Shown in pieces: positions 7,137-16,626 of a DNA stretch of 64,000 nucleotides (its first letter is position 1; each line of letters begins with the position of its first letter). The DNA comes from Thermoplasmata archaeon. GTDB lineage: Archaea; Thermoplasmatota; Thermoplasmata; Lutacidiplasmatales; UBA184. The stretch spans positions 1 to 64,000 of the forward strand of contig DATKQS010000023.1 in NCBI GenBank assembly GCA_035532555.1. Reading direction: 5' to 3'. The notes beneath the pieces are model-generated. The model ran no database searches. It had not been told where the DNA came from and saw only the letters and a program-made list of their open reading frames with translations. The position numbers and the translations under genes were made by a program.

Positions 7137-10100
7137 TCAGCTCGGGGGCCGCCGGCGCCGCCGTGTGAGCAGGATTGCGGCGATGATTGCGATCGCGATC
7201 ACGGCCCCGACGAGCACCAGGACCTCGATGATCCACCCGGGGAAGGAGGTCGTCCCCGAACCCGGGGCCGAGAACTGGATCGGTTGACTGACGTTCGATC
7301 CCGCGACCGTCACCGATCCCGACGGCGGAGCGACGTGGTAGGTGGCGTTCGTCCCGGCGGTGAATAGGTACGTTCCGTTCGTTGCGAGGAAGCTGATGGT
7401 CGAAGTGATGGACGTGTAGTTCGCCCCGCCGGTGAAGTTCACGAACCAGCCGGTGCCGACCGCGAGTCCCGCGGCTTCGAACGATACGGTGTACCTCTCG
7501 AGGGAGAAGGTGATGTTGACCGCGACGGAATCACCGGCCACGGTGACCGATCCCGCGCCCGGGCGGGGGGCCCACTCGCTGAGCGCGGCGCGCACGCGGA
7601 ACGAGTACGTCCCGTTGATGACGTGGAGCGTGATCTCGGGCTGGCCCGTGGTGACGTTCTGCCCGCTCCCGAGGACGACCGTCCACCCGATCCCAGAGGG
7701 TAAGCCGGTCTCGGAGAACACGATCGATCCCGGCAGCGCCTGGAAGGGCACGCCGATGACCTGAGGGGCCCCGTCCATGGTGACGGTCCCGCTCGCCCGT
7801 ACCGGTTCCCAGTGCGGATCCCCCGAGGAGATGTTGTACTCGAACGTGCCCGACGGCAGCGGGACGCTGATGGTCGGCGTGGTGGAGGAGTAGCTTCCTC
7901 CGTGGCTGATGTTCACGAACCACAACGTACCGGAGGGCAATCCACCCGCCGTGAAGTTCGCGAGATATTGTGCCGACGGCTCGTACGACAGGACGCCTTG
8001 GATCGAGCTTCCCGCCGAGATCCCCAGGGTCCAGCCGCCCGAGGACCCGCTCGTCCACGCGAGATTCTCCGCGTTCTCTCCGGTCTGGTCGATCGACTCG
8101 TAGAACGAGCGGGTGCTGGCGGTCTCGAACGTCGAGCTGCCGTACGGAAGGATCTTGGCCACCATCGAGCCGGCCGTCGGGGCCGTGAACTGCCCGAGGC
8201 CCCCGGTCGGCCCTCCGACGAGGCCGAACTGCGGTGATAGGCCGCCGGGGATGGGGTTGCCCGGGAACGGCCCGTTCTCATGCTCGGTGCCCTGCCAGGA
8301 GTAGTTGTACCAGAGGCTCCCGATGATGTACGACGCCCCCGGCACCGGCAAGGAGAGCTCGTGCGAGCCCACGAAGTACTCGATGCTCTGGTTGTTGAAG
8401 CCAACGCCGGGATTGAGCAGCGTACGAAGATCGAACGTGGCCGGTAACGGCATCACCTGACCGACGAGCGGGAAGTTGTACTCGTAGATCACTAGCGAAT
8501 AGTACAGGCCGTAGAACGGATACGCGATCCAGCCCGAGTAGTTCATCGCCCAGCCGCTGGCCGTCCAGTTGATGTAGATCACGTTCTGGATCCAGTAGAT
8601 TGGCGCGCCGAGACTGTTCGCGATGAACAGGTTCTGCTGGATCGAGGCGTTGAAGACCGACTGGGTCCCGTGCGAGGTGACCGCAAGACCGTGGAGCGTG
8701 AAGTTGTTCTCGACTCCCGAGAGTCGCCCGTTCACGCCGGCGGATGCGACCGCGAGGAAGTACATCGTGTAGTTGTACGCGTCGAGGGATCCCCAGCCGG
8801 TGACGAGGTCGTAGCCCGGCCCCGCGGCATAGTAGTGGTTGGAGCCATTGACCGTGTCCGAGAGCGGTAGCGTGGGAAGCGGCGAGGTGTAGCGCGACCC
8901 GTTCAAGTATCCGGTCGTCGGAGTATGGACGAGCGGCGCGTACTCCTCGTCCGCGAGCTGGTAGAGCTTCGGCTGCAGGAAGCCGAGCCAGGACTCGTGC
9001 TGTGCGCCGAGCACATGATCGATCTCCGCGATCACCCCAGCTTCGACCGGGCAGGCGACGCTCGTCCCGGTCCCCTCGCCATAGGACATGCCGGTCAACG
9101 AGGCGTTCGTTGCGTTGTACCGGTAGCCGATGTAGGTGATCGTCAACAGCACCCTCGCCGCGATCGCAGCGATATCCGGCACCCCGCGGCCAAGGTCGTG
9201 GATCAGCGCGTTCGCCGAGCTCGACAACTGCCAGGAGGGCTCGGCGTAGAATGGGCTGATCCCGCTTGTCGTTCCCATCTGCTCGGAGGGGACGTTCCAC
9301 ACCACGCTCGAGTTGATCTGGAGCGTCAGCGGATTCAGGGTGATCGCCGTACCTCCGACGGCCAGTACCCCGTAGGTATCCGTCGCGAGGGAGGACGGGA
9401 AGGTGGTGTTCACGCTCGGGGGGTTGCCCACCTGCCATGGGCTGTTCGGGTAGTCGCCGGAGTCCCCCGCGGAGGCGAGGACCGTGATGCCGCGCGCCGT
9501 GGCCTCCTCCACGTACTGGTTCCACTCGGAGTGGACGGCATCGAGATCGCCCCAGGAGTTCGAGATCACCGAGACCCGCGCGAGCGCCGGGTAGCTCGCA
9601 TTCGGGTTGAGGATGAGCGCGAAGGCGGCGTCGAGCTCGGGATACGTCGGGGTCGTTCCGTACACGTCGAAGACGGTGGCTCCCGGAGCGAGCGAGCCGG
9701 CCATCTCCATGTCGAGAGTGTTCTCGATGTTCGCTCCCGTCGTGTCGTAGGACGCGAGCGGCCCCGACGGCGTCGCTCCTCCCACGGGCACACCGATGGC
9801 GACCGCGTGGGGCTGACCCGGCGGTGAGGTCTGGTTGAAGTAGGCCTGGACGTCCGACGGGACGAACGCGCCCACCGGCTGGCCCGGGCTCAGCTCCCCG
9901 TACGGGGTCGAGATGGGCGTCGAGCCGTTGTAGTATCCTTGCCACAGGATCGTTGCGATCACGGCATTGGTCGGATAGCCAGCCTCGAGGAAGAGAGACT
10001 GCTCGTCGTACGCGACCTGGAGGTCGGGACCGTACTGGTACTGCAAGCCGTGGATCTCAGCCGGGGGAAGGTAGCCGGAGGGGTTGGCCGAGCGGATCGC

Positions 10101-10814
10101 CGGGACCGCGGGGGGAGAGTGGGTCATCGGAACCGCTCCGGGGCCAGCAGAGGTGGATGCCCTCGCGAAGGAGCTGAGACCCACGACCGCCGATACGGCC
10201 GGGGCGAGCTCCGAGGGAAGCTCGACCGCGGTGGCCGGGGCGTAGTAGGCCCGTCCGGTGAGGCTCCACTCCTTGACCGTCGTGTGGAACATCCGGTCCA
10301 CCGAGGACGGGGATGCCTCGAAGGAGATCGTGACCCGGTCGCTGAAGGTGTGCATACCGCGAGCTCCGAGCGCTTCGAAGTACGCTACCGCGGCCGCGTA
10401 CGTGCCCGGCGAAGGAGCGAACGCCTCGTCGAACTGGCTTGCCGTGAGGTAATGCTGGAACTCCGGAGCAGAGGGATCGCTCAGAGCCCGAAGCAGGCGG
10501 GTGAGTTCGCTCGTGTTGGAGAATCCGAGGGTGACCACGACGGGCAACTCGGCGGGGAGCGCACGACCGGTCGCCACCGCGCCCGCGAGCCGGTATCCCG
10601 CTTCGGAGTAACTGGTCGGGATGTACGTCTCGTTGACCAGGGCAGAGGGCAGCGGCACGGCCCCACCCGGTCCGCCCGCTATCACCGAGGGCCCGCGTTC
10701 CCCGACGAGCCCGGCGGCGAGCGGGCTCGCAAGGAGCACCGCGATCGCGAGCGCGGGCCCGATCCGGCGGAACGCGCGCGCCTCTCTCGAGCTCCGCGCG
10801 ACGGTCCGGTGCAT
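7137..10814 (-). CDS. Secreted, membrane-anchored S53 (sedolisin/kumamolisin) peptidase
   Basis: 1225 residues. A signal segment is at about 18-37 (GPALAIAVLLASPLAAGLVG). A pro-kumamolisin activation domain follows at about 85-230, then the S53 catalytic domain with E364 and D368 (IENTLDMEMAGS), the oxyanion D451 (SAGDSGDYP) and the nucleophile S585 (GTGTSVACP). All four active-site residues are in place. The rest is a large beta-rich region with at least three copies of an Ig-like repeat of the type GLPSGxxWxV, then a C-terminal membrane helix (WIIEVLVLVGAVIAIAIIAA) and a basic tail. S53 enzymes work at acid pH. The architecture predicts a surface-tethered protease digesting external protein. 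Confidence 0.92.
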   Translation of the reverse strand: MHRTVARSSREARAFRRIGPALAIAVLLASPLAAGLVGERGPSVIAGGPGGAVPLPSALVNETYIPTSYSEAGYRLAGAVATGRALPAELPVVVTLGFSNTSELTRLLRALSDPSAPEFQHYLTASQFDEAFAPSPGTYAAAVAYFEALGARGMHTFSDRVTISFEASPSSVDRMFHTTVKEWSLTGRAYYAPATAVELPSELAPAVSAVVGLSSFARASTSAGPGAVPMTHSPPAVPAIRSANPSGYLPPAEIHGLQYQYGPDLQVAYDEQSLFLEAGYPTNAVIATILWQGYYNGSTPISTPYGELSPGQPVGAFVPSDVQAYFNQTSPPGQPHAVAIGVPVGGATPSGPLASYDTTGANIENTLDMEMAGSLAPGATVFDVYGTTPTYPELDAAFALILNPNASYPALARVSVISNSWGDLDAVHSEWNQYVEEATARGITVLASAGDSGDYPNSPWQVGNPPSVNTTFPSSLATDTYGVLAVGGTAITLNPLTLQINSSVVWNVPSEQMGTTSGISPFYAEPSWQLSSSANALIHDLGRGVPDIAAIAARVLLTITYIGYRYNATNASLTGMSYGEGTGTSVACPVEAGVIAEIDHVLGAQHESWLGFLQPKLYQLADEEYAPLVHTPTTGYLNGSRYTSPLPTLPLSDTVNGSNHYYAAGPGYDLVTGWGSLDAYNYTMYFLAVASAGVNGRLSGVENNFTLHGLAVTSHGTQSVFNASIQQNLFIANSLGAPIYWIQNVIYINWTASGWAMNYSGWIAYPFYGLYYSLVIYEYNFPLVGQVMPLPATFDLRTLLNPGVGFNNQSIEYFVGSHELSLPVPGASYIIGSLWYNYSWQGTEHENGPFPGNPIPGGLSPQFGLVGGPTGGLGQFTAPTAGSMVAKILPYGSSTFETASTRSFYESIDQTGENAENLAWTSGSSGGWTLGISAGSSIQGVLSYEPSAQYLANFTAGGLPSGTLWFVNISHGGSYSSTTPTISVPLPSGTFEYNISSGDPHWEPVRASGTVTMDGAPQVIGVPFQALPGSIVFSETGLPSGIGWTVVLGSGQNVTTGQPEITLHVINGTYSFRVRAALSEWAPRPGAGSVTVAGDSVAVNITFSLERYTVSFEAAGLAVGTGWFVNFTGGANYTSITSTISFLATNGTYLFTAGTNATYHVAPPSGSVTVAGSNVSQPIQFSAPGSGTTSFPGWIIEVLVLVGAVIAIAIIAAILLTRRRRRPPS

Positions 10815-10869
10815 CGGGAGATGTACTAGCGCGCACCCTGCTTAAGGCATGCCGAAAAGGGGGTCGGGC

Positions 10870-12018
10870 TCAGGTCCGCTCGCGAGGGGCCCTCCAGATC
10901 CGCCGCGCCGCGACCAGGTGGAGGACCTCCGATGGACCGTGGGCGATCGGTCCGCTGCGTACATCGCGCCAGCGCTGGCCGTGGGCAAGGGTCTCGGAGT
11001 ATCCCCTCCCTCCGTGGAACTGGATCGCGTGGTCGATCGTACGCAGGGCGATCTCCGTGCTCATCCACTTGGCGAGCGCCGCCTCGGCCTCCACCCGTTC
11101 ACCGGCTTCGAAGCGCTCCAGGGTCCGCAGGGCGTAGAGATAGGCCGCCTCGGCTCCTGCCCAGTCCTCGACCAGCGGGAAGGAGACGGCCTCGTTGCGA
11201 GCGAGCGGGCCACCGAAGACGCTCCGCTCGTCCGCGTAGCGCGCCGTCTCCTCCCAGGAGGCCCGCGCGACCCCGAGGTAGATCGCGGCGAGGAGCGCCC
11301 GTTCGCGTGTGAGCTCCGGGCGGACGTAGTCGAAGGCTCGACCTTCCTCCCCGATCCGCATCGACACGGGCACTCGGGTCGCTTCGTAGGTGACCGTGCC
11401 GCGCCGCATCCAGCGTTCTCCGAGATCGGGGATCACGGTCCGACGGACCCCCGGGAGGTCCTGGGGGACTACGATCGCGGTGAGGCCCGGACGATCGCCC
11501 ACCCTCCCGTAAACGATCGCGGCATCGGCATCCTGCGCGAAGGCCGCTTCGCTCTTCGTCCCGTGGAGAACGTACTCCTCTCCGCTTCGCTCGAGACGCA
11601 GCGCGATGGCGCCGGCGTCGGCGCCGGCGCCGGGTTCGGTCAGCTGGTTGGCGACCAGAATCTCGCCCCGCACCAGAGGGCGGAAGTACCGGTCGACCAG
11701 CTCCGGCGAACCGTGCTCGGCGATGATGCTCGAGAACTCCGGCTGCAGGGAGAGCTTGGCGAAGGCGGTCCCTCCGCGGTATGCAAGATGGAACAACGCC
11801 GCCGCGACACGGGGCAGCGGGAGGCCCCGCCCCCCGAGCGCCGGCTCGACATGGAGACCGAGGAGCCGCGCTTCTCCCAGCGCGCGGAACTCCGCCCGGG
11901 GGAACTCCGGGACCCGGTCGAGCTCGCGATATCGCTCGGCGAGGCGAAGCCGTCGGGCGACCTCGGCGATCTCGTCGGCCAAGGGCTCGGTCGGCAGCGC
12001 GGGAAGCTCGACCGTCAT
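10870..12018 (-). CDS. Acyl-CoA dehydrogenase family protein
   Basis: 382 residues from the ATG at 12016-12018, which overlaps the stop of the upstream CoA-transferase gene by four bases. The acyl-CoA dehydrogenase fold is clear: LHVEPALGGRGL, then ANQLTEPGAGADAG (flavin/substrate loop), then the C-terminal helices ending AIQFHGGRGYSE. The usual catalytic glutamate region is not obvious from motif reading. These FAD enzymes introduce a double bond into acyl-CoA thioesters. With the CoA-transferase gene it forms a two-gene operon that probably activates and oxidises a carboxylic acid. Confidence 0.85.
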   Translation of the reverse strand: MTVELPALPTEPLADEIAEVARRLRLAERYRELDRVPEFPRAEFRALGEARLLGLHVEPALGGRGLPLPRVAAALFHLAYRGGTAFAKLSLQPEFSSIIAEHGSPELVDRYFRPLVRGEILVANQLTEPGAGADAGAIALRLERSGEEYVLHGTKSEAAFAQDADAAIVYGRVGDRPGLTAIVVPQDLPGVRRTVIPDLGERWMRRGTVTYEATRVPVSMRIGEEGRAFDYVRPELTRERALLAAIYLGVARASWEETARYADERSVFGGPLARNEAVSFPLVEDWAGAEAAYLYALRTLERFEAGERVEAEAALAKWMSTEIALRTIDHAIQFHGGRGYSETLAHGQRWRDVRSGPIAHGPSEVLHLVAARRIWRAPRERT

Positions 12019-13328
12019 CGAGGCGATCTCCTCGACGCGCGCGGGAGCGACCGGGGGCGACGGGGTGGCTCGGCGCCCACGATTCCCCCTCGCACGAGTC
12101 GCTCGACACGGGACTTGGGGTAGCCGAGGCCGCGGGTCAGGATCCGGTCGTTGTCCTGGCCCAGCCACGGCGCTCCGCGCCACACCGCTCCGGGAGTGTC
12201 GCTGAACTTGGGCGCGATCCCGGATCCGCGAACAGGGCCCGCGACGGGGTCCTCCCAGTCGAGCAACATCCCCCGAGCCCGGAAGTGCGGGTCCTGCGCG
12301 ATGTCGGCGATGTCGTACACTCGGGTCAGCGCGATGTCGTATCGCCGGCCGAGCGCCTCTAGCTGGGCGCGCGTCCTCGTTCGGCAGAATCTCGCGATCG
12401 CCCGGTCGACCGGTCCCCGATGCGCGGTGCGGTAGCCCGTGTCATCGTAGCGGGGGTCGGTAAACCCGATCATCCGCTTGAGGCGGAGGTAGGCGTCGGT
12501 GTTCGGAGCCGCGATGACGACCCACCCGTCCCTCGCTCGATGGACATCGTACGGATGCAGGCGCGCATGGGCCGATCCGTGCCGGCCCCGGACCACTCCG
12601 CGGGCGAAGTAATCGAGCGCGAGGTTCTCCAGGAGGGTGAAGGCGATCTCGTACTGCGCCACGTCGATCGACTGGCCCCGTCCCGTCCTCTGAGCTTGGA
12701 TGTACCCCATGAGCGCGGCGCCCGCCGCAGCGAGGCCCGTCAACGTGTCGTTCAGCGCAGTTCCCGCCCGCATCGGTGGGGCGGGATCGGGCTCGCCCTG
12801 GAGCGAGAGGTAACCGCTGAAGGCTTGGGCCGTAAGATCGTACGACGGGGCGGCGATCCGCTCCGGGTCGCCGGTCCGGCCGAATCCGGAGACGTGGACG
12901 ATGGTCAGACGTGGATTGACCCGGCGGACCGTGCGATCGGACAGTCCGAGCTTCTCGTAGGTGCCGGGCCGGGAGGACTCGATCCAGATGTTCGCCCGGC
13001 GGAGGAGATCGAGGAAGACCCGTCGGCCTGCCGGTCGGCGCAGATCGAGGCCGAGGGAGAGCTTGTTGCGCGAGTACTGCACCCACGACTCGGAGACCTG
13101 TTCCTCCCGGGGCCGGCCGGGAGGGAGCATGGGGACGAGCGTTCGCGTGGGGTCGGAGTACGGAGCGTGGAACGGGGGACCTTCTACGTGGACCACCTCG
13201 GCGCCGAACTCCCCCAGATGCGTCGATGCCCACGGTCCGGCGACGAACCGGGCGGAGTCCAGGACTCGAATCCCCGCCAACGGGCCGTACGCCGGGACGA
13301 GCGGACGCGACGGAGCGGTGCGGCCCAT
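12015..13328 (-). CDS. CaiB/BaiF family (class III) CoA-transferase
   Basis: 437 residues starting at the ATG at 13326-13328 (MGRTAPSRPLVPAYGPLAGI). Family features are the N-terminal LAGIRVLDSARFVAGPWAS, NKLSLGLDLRRPAGR, and the PSYDLTAQAFSG loop that holds the catalytic aspartate forming the acyl anhydride. Class III enzymes move CoA between an acyl-CoA donor and a free acid. The substrate is unknown. The gene is divergent from the neighbouring haem-oxygenase-like gene, with 88 bp between starts, and overlaps the downstream acyl-CoA dehydrogenase by ATGA. Confidence 0.88.
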   Translation of the reverse strand: MGRTAPSRPLVPAYGPLAGIRVLDSARFVAGPWASTHLGEFGAEVVHVEGPPFHAPYSDPTRTLVPMLPPGRPREEQVSESWVQYSRNKLSLGLDLRRPAGRRVFLDLLRRANIWIESSRPGTYEKLGLSDRTVRRVNPRLTIVHVSGFGRTGDPERIAAPSYDLTAQAFSGYLSLQGEPDPAPPMRAGTALNDTLTGLAAAGAALMGYIQAQRTGRGQSIDVAQYEIAFTLLENLALDYFARGVVRGRHGSAHARLHPYDVHRARDGWVVIAAPNTDAYLRLKRMIGFTDPRYDDTGYRTAHRGPVDRAIARFCRTRTRAQLEALGRRYDIALTRVYDIADIAQDPHFRARGMLLDWEDPVAGPVRGSGIAPKFSDTPGAVWRGAPWLGQDNDRILTRGLGYPKSRVERLVRGGIVGAEPPRRPRSLPRASRRSPR

Positions 13329-13416
13329 GGCTCCGGTGTCGGTACCGGTTCCATAAGAGGCGAGGTTCACCACGGAACCTTGCCGACCAAATACCCGAGG
13401 CCGACTGCCCGCGCCG

Positions 13417-14157
13417 ATGAGCGAGGCGCCGTGGGACCGATTCGCGGGGGAGCGATTCCGAGACGAGCTCACCAAGTTCAAGATGAAGAACCACCCCTTC
13501 GCGACTCACCCGTTCTTCGCGGCGATCGAGAAAGGCGAGGCGCCGAAGCCCCTCGTCCAAGCGTGGGCGCAGCAGTTCTATCCCTGGCTCGCCAGCGTTC
13601 CGATCGCGATGGCGGAGCGATTCGCCCGGGTCGGCTGGGAGCCCAAGAACGACCGGTTCCGGCGGATGGTGCTCGACCAGCTCGTCGAAGAGGCGGGCGA
13701 CCCGAAGGGCAAGGAGCCCGGCCACCCGGAGCTTTGGCTGAGGTTCTGCGAGGGCCTGGGGGTGCCCCGCGCTCAGGTCCAGGCGGCTCCGCTCCTTCCG
13801 AGCACGATGGTAGCGATCGACGACTTCCTCTACACGAATCGGGAGAACCCGTTCTACATCTCCGCCGCCGGATCGTCCGAGCCCCCCAACGTCGATCTGT
13901 GTGCGCGGCTGCTCCCGGCGTTCCGCTCGCACTACGGCGTGAAGGAAGAACACCTCGAGTACTATCGACTCCACGTCACGGCCGACGTGGAGCACAGCCA
14001 ATGGGTAGGCGAGATCGTGGCCGCCTTTGCGAACACGCCGGAGGTTCGACGCCAGATGTGGGACCAGATGCTCCGCGGATTCTCCCTCCACGCCCTCCTC
14101 GTGAACGGCGTCGTCTCCGAGGCCGCCGCGAGCGGCACGGTCCGACCCGCTGCGTAG
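13417..14157 (+). CDS. Iron-containing redox enzyme, PqqC/TenA-like
   Basis: 246 residues, all helical, of the haem-oxygenase-like fold. Candidate metal ligands lie in LVEEAGDPKGKEPGHPEL (Glu, His), and in HLEYYRLHVTADVEHSQW (His, Asp, Glu, His). Related proteins are PqqC, TenA and the newer diiron oxidases of this fold, which cleave or oxidise small molecules. It is followed 33 nt later by an HTH-ferritin-like gene on the same strand, so both may respond to iron or an oxidised metabolite. The substrate cannot be told. Confidence 0.75.
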   Translation: MSEAPWDRFAGERFRDELTKFKMKNHPFATHPFFAAIEKGEAPKPLVQAWAQQFYPWLASVPIAMAERFARVGWEPKNDRFRRMVLDQLVEEAGDPKGKEPGHPELWLRFCEGLGVPRAQVQAAPLLPSTMVAIDDFLYTNRENPFYISAAGSSEPPNVDLCARLLPAFRSHYGVKEEHLEYYRLHVTADVEHSQWVGEIVAAFANTPEVRRQMWDQMLRGFSLHALLVNGVVSEAAASGTVRPAA

Positions 14158-14190
14158 GACCGCTCCGGCGTCGAACGAGGGGGGTGGAGA

Positions 14191-14994
14191 GTGCCCTCCT
14201 CCGGAGCCTCTCCGGCCCTCTGGGTGCAACTGACCCAAGCGCTCGTGGCCCGGGAGCTCGTCGACACCTTCGGGCTTCCGGCTCGGCGGGCCGCCGAGCT
14301 CCTCGGGCTCGCTCCTTCCGCGATCTCCCAGTACCTATCCGGCAAGCGCCTCCGGGGCCCGCTCGCGCACGCGAGCACGCACGAAGAGGTCCGCCGCGTC
14401 GCGCGTGTCGTGGCCCAGCGGCTGGTCTCGGCGGAACACCCCAGCGACATCGCTCCCGTGCTGCTCCTCGAAGCCGCTCGCGATCTTTCCTCGGCGGGGC
14501 GGCCGCCCCTCCCGATCCCGCCGGCGATGACCGGCGGAGAGCTCCCCGCGCAGCCGGTGAACCCAGAGTTCGCACGGTTCCTGCGAGCGCGCATCACGCT
14601 CGAGCAGACCGCGGTAGCCGACTGCATGCGCCTCGCGCAGAAGTCGCGGGACGAACTGACCCGCGCGATCTTCCGGCAGATCGCCTCCGACAGCCTGCGC
14701 CACGCCGAGATCGTCGCGTCGATCGCGTCGTATCTCGACCGCGGCCTGCATCGCACCGTGGCGACCGGCATCACCCGGGCGGACATCGATCGGCTCATCG
14801 CGAAGGAACACGAGGCCGAATCGAGAACGGCTCCGGGCGTGGCGACCGAGCTCGGCGGAGTCCTCGCGATCCTGTGGGAGAGCATGGAGTCCGACGAGCG
14901 CAAGCACGAGGTGCTCCTGGCGCGTCTGCTCGAGACCGGGCTGCCTCCCCCGGGACGGCCGATCCCGACGAAGCGTGCGCATCGACGCGGGTGA
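14191..14994 (+). CDS. HTH regulator fused to a ferritin-like domain
   Basis: 267 residues starting at GTG. Residues 20-62 form an XRE-like helix-turn-helix (LPARRAAELLGLAPSAISQYLSGKRLRG). From about 128 onward comes a four-helix segment with ferritin-type acidic and histidine motifs: ITLEQTAV, SDSLRHAEIV, and SMESDERKHEVLLARLL. That pattern could bind a diiron centre. A DNA-binding domain joined to a ferritin-like sensor suggests iron- or redox-controlled transcription, which is inference. It follows the haem-oxygenase-like gene closely and is convergent with endA. Confidence 0.65.
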   Translation: MPSSGASPALWVQLTQALVARELVDTFGLPARRAAELLGLAPSAISQYLSGKRLRGPLAHASTHEEVRRVARVVAQRLVSAEHPSDIAPVLLLEAARDLSSAGRPPLPIPPAMTGGELPAQPVNPEFARFLRARITLEQTAVADCMRLAQKSRDELTRAIFRQIASDSLRHAEIVASIASYLDRGLHRTVATGITRADIDRLIAKEHEAESRTAPGVATELGGVLAILWESMESDERKHEVLLARLLETGLPPPGRPIPTKRAHRRG

Positions 14995-15016
14995 GGCCTC
15001 GTCGAAGCGGAGCGCC

Positions 15017-16081
15017 CTACGGCCGAATGCGCTCGAGCGACAGGAAGCGGACCTCGTCGTTCGGCCGCACGGCTGCGAGCAGGTACTCCTTGCGGACCCC
15101 CTGCGCCACGCGGATCCCGCCGGAGACCTCGGGCCAGGAACTGATGTGCTTGTCCCGCACCGCGCGCAGGAGGTAGCGCGCGTGCGAATGCTCCGGGCTG
15201 CGCGGATAGGCGCGGAAGTGGGCTCCATACTTGAATCCGGTCTTGACCACGAGCCCGCGTCCCCGCAAGGCGGTGTACGCGGCAAGCCGCTCGTCGAAAT
15301 GCGGATCGAGGCGCCGGGCGTGCCGGTGGAGGCGCTCTCGGGAGACCGCACGGCGGCTGGCCCCGTCGCGCAGCAGGATCTGCCCGCTGTCGGCGAGGTA
15401 GGCCCCCTCGATCAGGCTGAGCTCGAGCCGATCGCCCAGCTTGCTTCCGTAGGCGAGGGAGCGCCCCAGCTCGTCCACGGCCCGCTCGTCGTACACCACC
15501 AGGCGATCGTGGGAGAGCCACGCCTCCGCCGGCGTGCCGAGACGGCGAGCGGGAAGGGCTCCGCGAGGCGACGGCCGTCGTACGCGATAGTACGTCAGGT
15601 CCGACTCCTCGTCGACGACCCCGAGGAGAAGGGTCTTCTTCGCGCTCTGAGCGCGCTCCGCGAGCTCGAAGAGGTGCGCCAGATCGAACGGGGCGCGCTC
15701 GCTGATCGCCTCGACCCAGAACCGGGAGGGCGTCTTGTTCAAGACTCCGCCGCGCGGAAGGACGGTGAAGGCGACCGGAGGAGGGCTCGCCCGAACGACG
15801 TAGCCCCGCTGGCGGAGGTCCCGGTAGACCAGGTAGCGAACCCCGAAGACCGGATCGTGGCGCGCGGAACGACGGAACACCTCGGGCCACGGAACGGGCC
15901 GGGCGCGGGCGTCGACCCCCACGAGCCGGCCCATCTCGGCGAGGTAGACGCTGTCGTAGCGGTCGAGCCCGAGGCCCCCGTTCGAGTCCGGCGTTCCGAA
16001 GTACCCGCGTCCGTAAGTGGCGCTCGCTTCGGCCGGGTCCGCGATCCGGATCGTCCCGTCCGCCGCGACCCGGCCCGTCAC
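15017..16081 (-). CDS. endA: tRNA-splicing endonuclease, fused alpha2-type
   Basis: 354 residues, about twice the length of the single-repeat enzyme, so this is the fused form with a degenerate first half and an active second half. The catalytic triad is Y285 (FKYGAHFRAY), H300 (EHSHARYLL) and K331 (GVRKEYLLA). The enzyme cuts bulge-helix-bulge structures in precursor tRNA and rRNA. The start at 16081 overlaps the pyrE stop by ATGA. Its likely client in this window is the tRNA-Glu gene at 35.3 kb, whose insertion lies at an unusual place for this class of enzyme. Confidence 0.92.
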   Translation of the reverse strand: MTGRVAADGTIRIADPAEASATYGRGYFGTPDSNGGLGLDRYDSVYLAEMGRLVGVDARARPVPWPEVFRRSARHDPVFGVRYLVYRDLRQRGYVVRASPPPVAFTVLPRGGVLNKTPSRFWVEAISERAPFDLAHLFELAERAQSAKKTLLLGVVDEESDLTYYRVRRPSPRGALPARRLGTPAEAWLSHDRLVVYDERAVDELGRSLAYGSKLGDRLELSLIEGAYLADSGQILLRDGASRRAVSRERLHRHARRLDPHFDERLAAYTALRGRGLVVKTGFKYGAHFRAYPRSPEHSHARYLLRAVRDKHISSWPEVSGGIRVAQGVRKEYLLAAVRPNDEVRFLSLERIRP

Positions 16082-16626
16082 GCCGGGGCTCCCCGCAGCT
16101 CCGAGAGGGTCGTCAGCGCTTCGAGGTGCACCCCAAGCTCGGCGAGGCGCTCCCGGGCTCCCTCCTCCCGGTCGACGACCACGAGCGCCCGGTCCACGAG
16201 CGCGCCGGCCGCGCGGAGGATCTCGATCGATTGAACGAGGCTCCCTCCGGTCGTCGCGGTATCCTCGATTAGGAGGACCCGCGCGCCGGGGGGAATCTCC
16301 CCTTCGAAGCGTTGGCGGGTCCCGTGCTCCTTCGCCGCCTTGCGGATGACGATCATCGGCAGGCCGACCCGCAGGGACGTTGCGACGACGAGCGGCACGG
16401 CCCCGAGTTCCATCCCGGCGAGCCCTTGCTCGCCCGGAGCGACCCGGGCCGCGAGCGCGCGGGCGATCAGGTCGAGGCGCGCGGGCTCGGTCCAGGCCTT
16501 CTTCACGTCGATGTATACGTCGGACTTGCGGCCCGAGGTGAGGGTGAATTCTCCGAAGCGGACGGCGCCGGCTTCGACCAGGACGCGCCGCACCTCTTCG
16601 GCCGGCGGGGCTTGATTCTTCGTCAC
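16078..16626 (-). CDS. pyrE: Orotate phosphoribosyltransferase
   Basis: 182 residues beginning at a GTG (16624-16626) that overlaps the carS stop as GTGA. It shows FTLTSGRKSDVYIDVKK and the PRPP-binding loop VLLIEDTATTGGSL. It joins orotate to PRPP to give orotidine 5'-phosphate in pyrimidine synthesis. The length is typical for archaeal PyrE. It lies within a minus-strand run of overlapping or closely spaced genes from DGGGP synthase to endA. Extending the frame upstream would run into carS, so the GTG is preferred. Confidence 0.92.
   Translation of the reverse strand: MTKNQAPPAEEVRRVLVEAGAVRFGEFTLTSGRKSDVYIDVKKAWTEPARLDLIARALAARVAPGEQGLAGMELGAVPLVVATSLRVGLPMIVIRKAAKEHGTRQRFEGEIPPGARVLLIEDTATTGGSLVQSIEILRAAGALVDRALVVVDREEGARERLAELGVHLEALTTLSELRGAPA

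Noticed and set aside
8278-9945. Long open frames opposite and beside the S53 peptidase
   Set aside because: They are arginine-rich by-products of high GC; the peptidase frame has all catalytic motifs.
12420-15176. 918-residue plus-strand frame across the CoA-transferase and PqqC-like genes
   Set aside because: Composition is dominated by Arg, Gly and Pro and it overlaps three genes with clear families.
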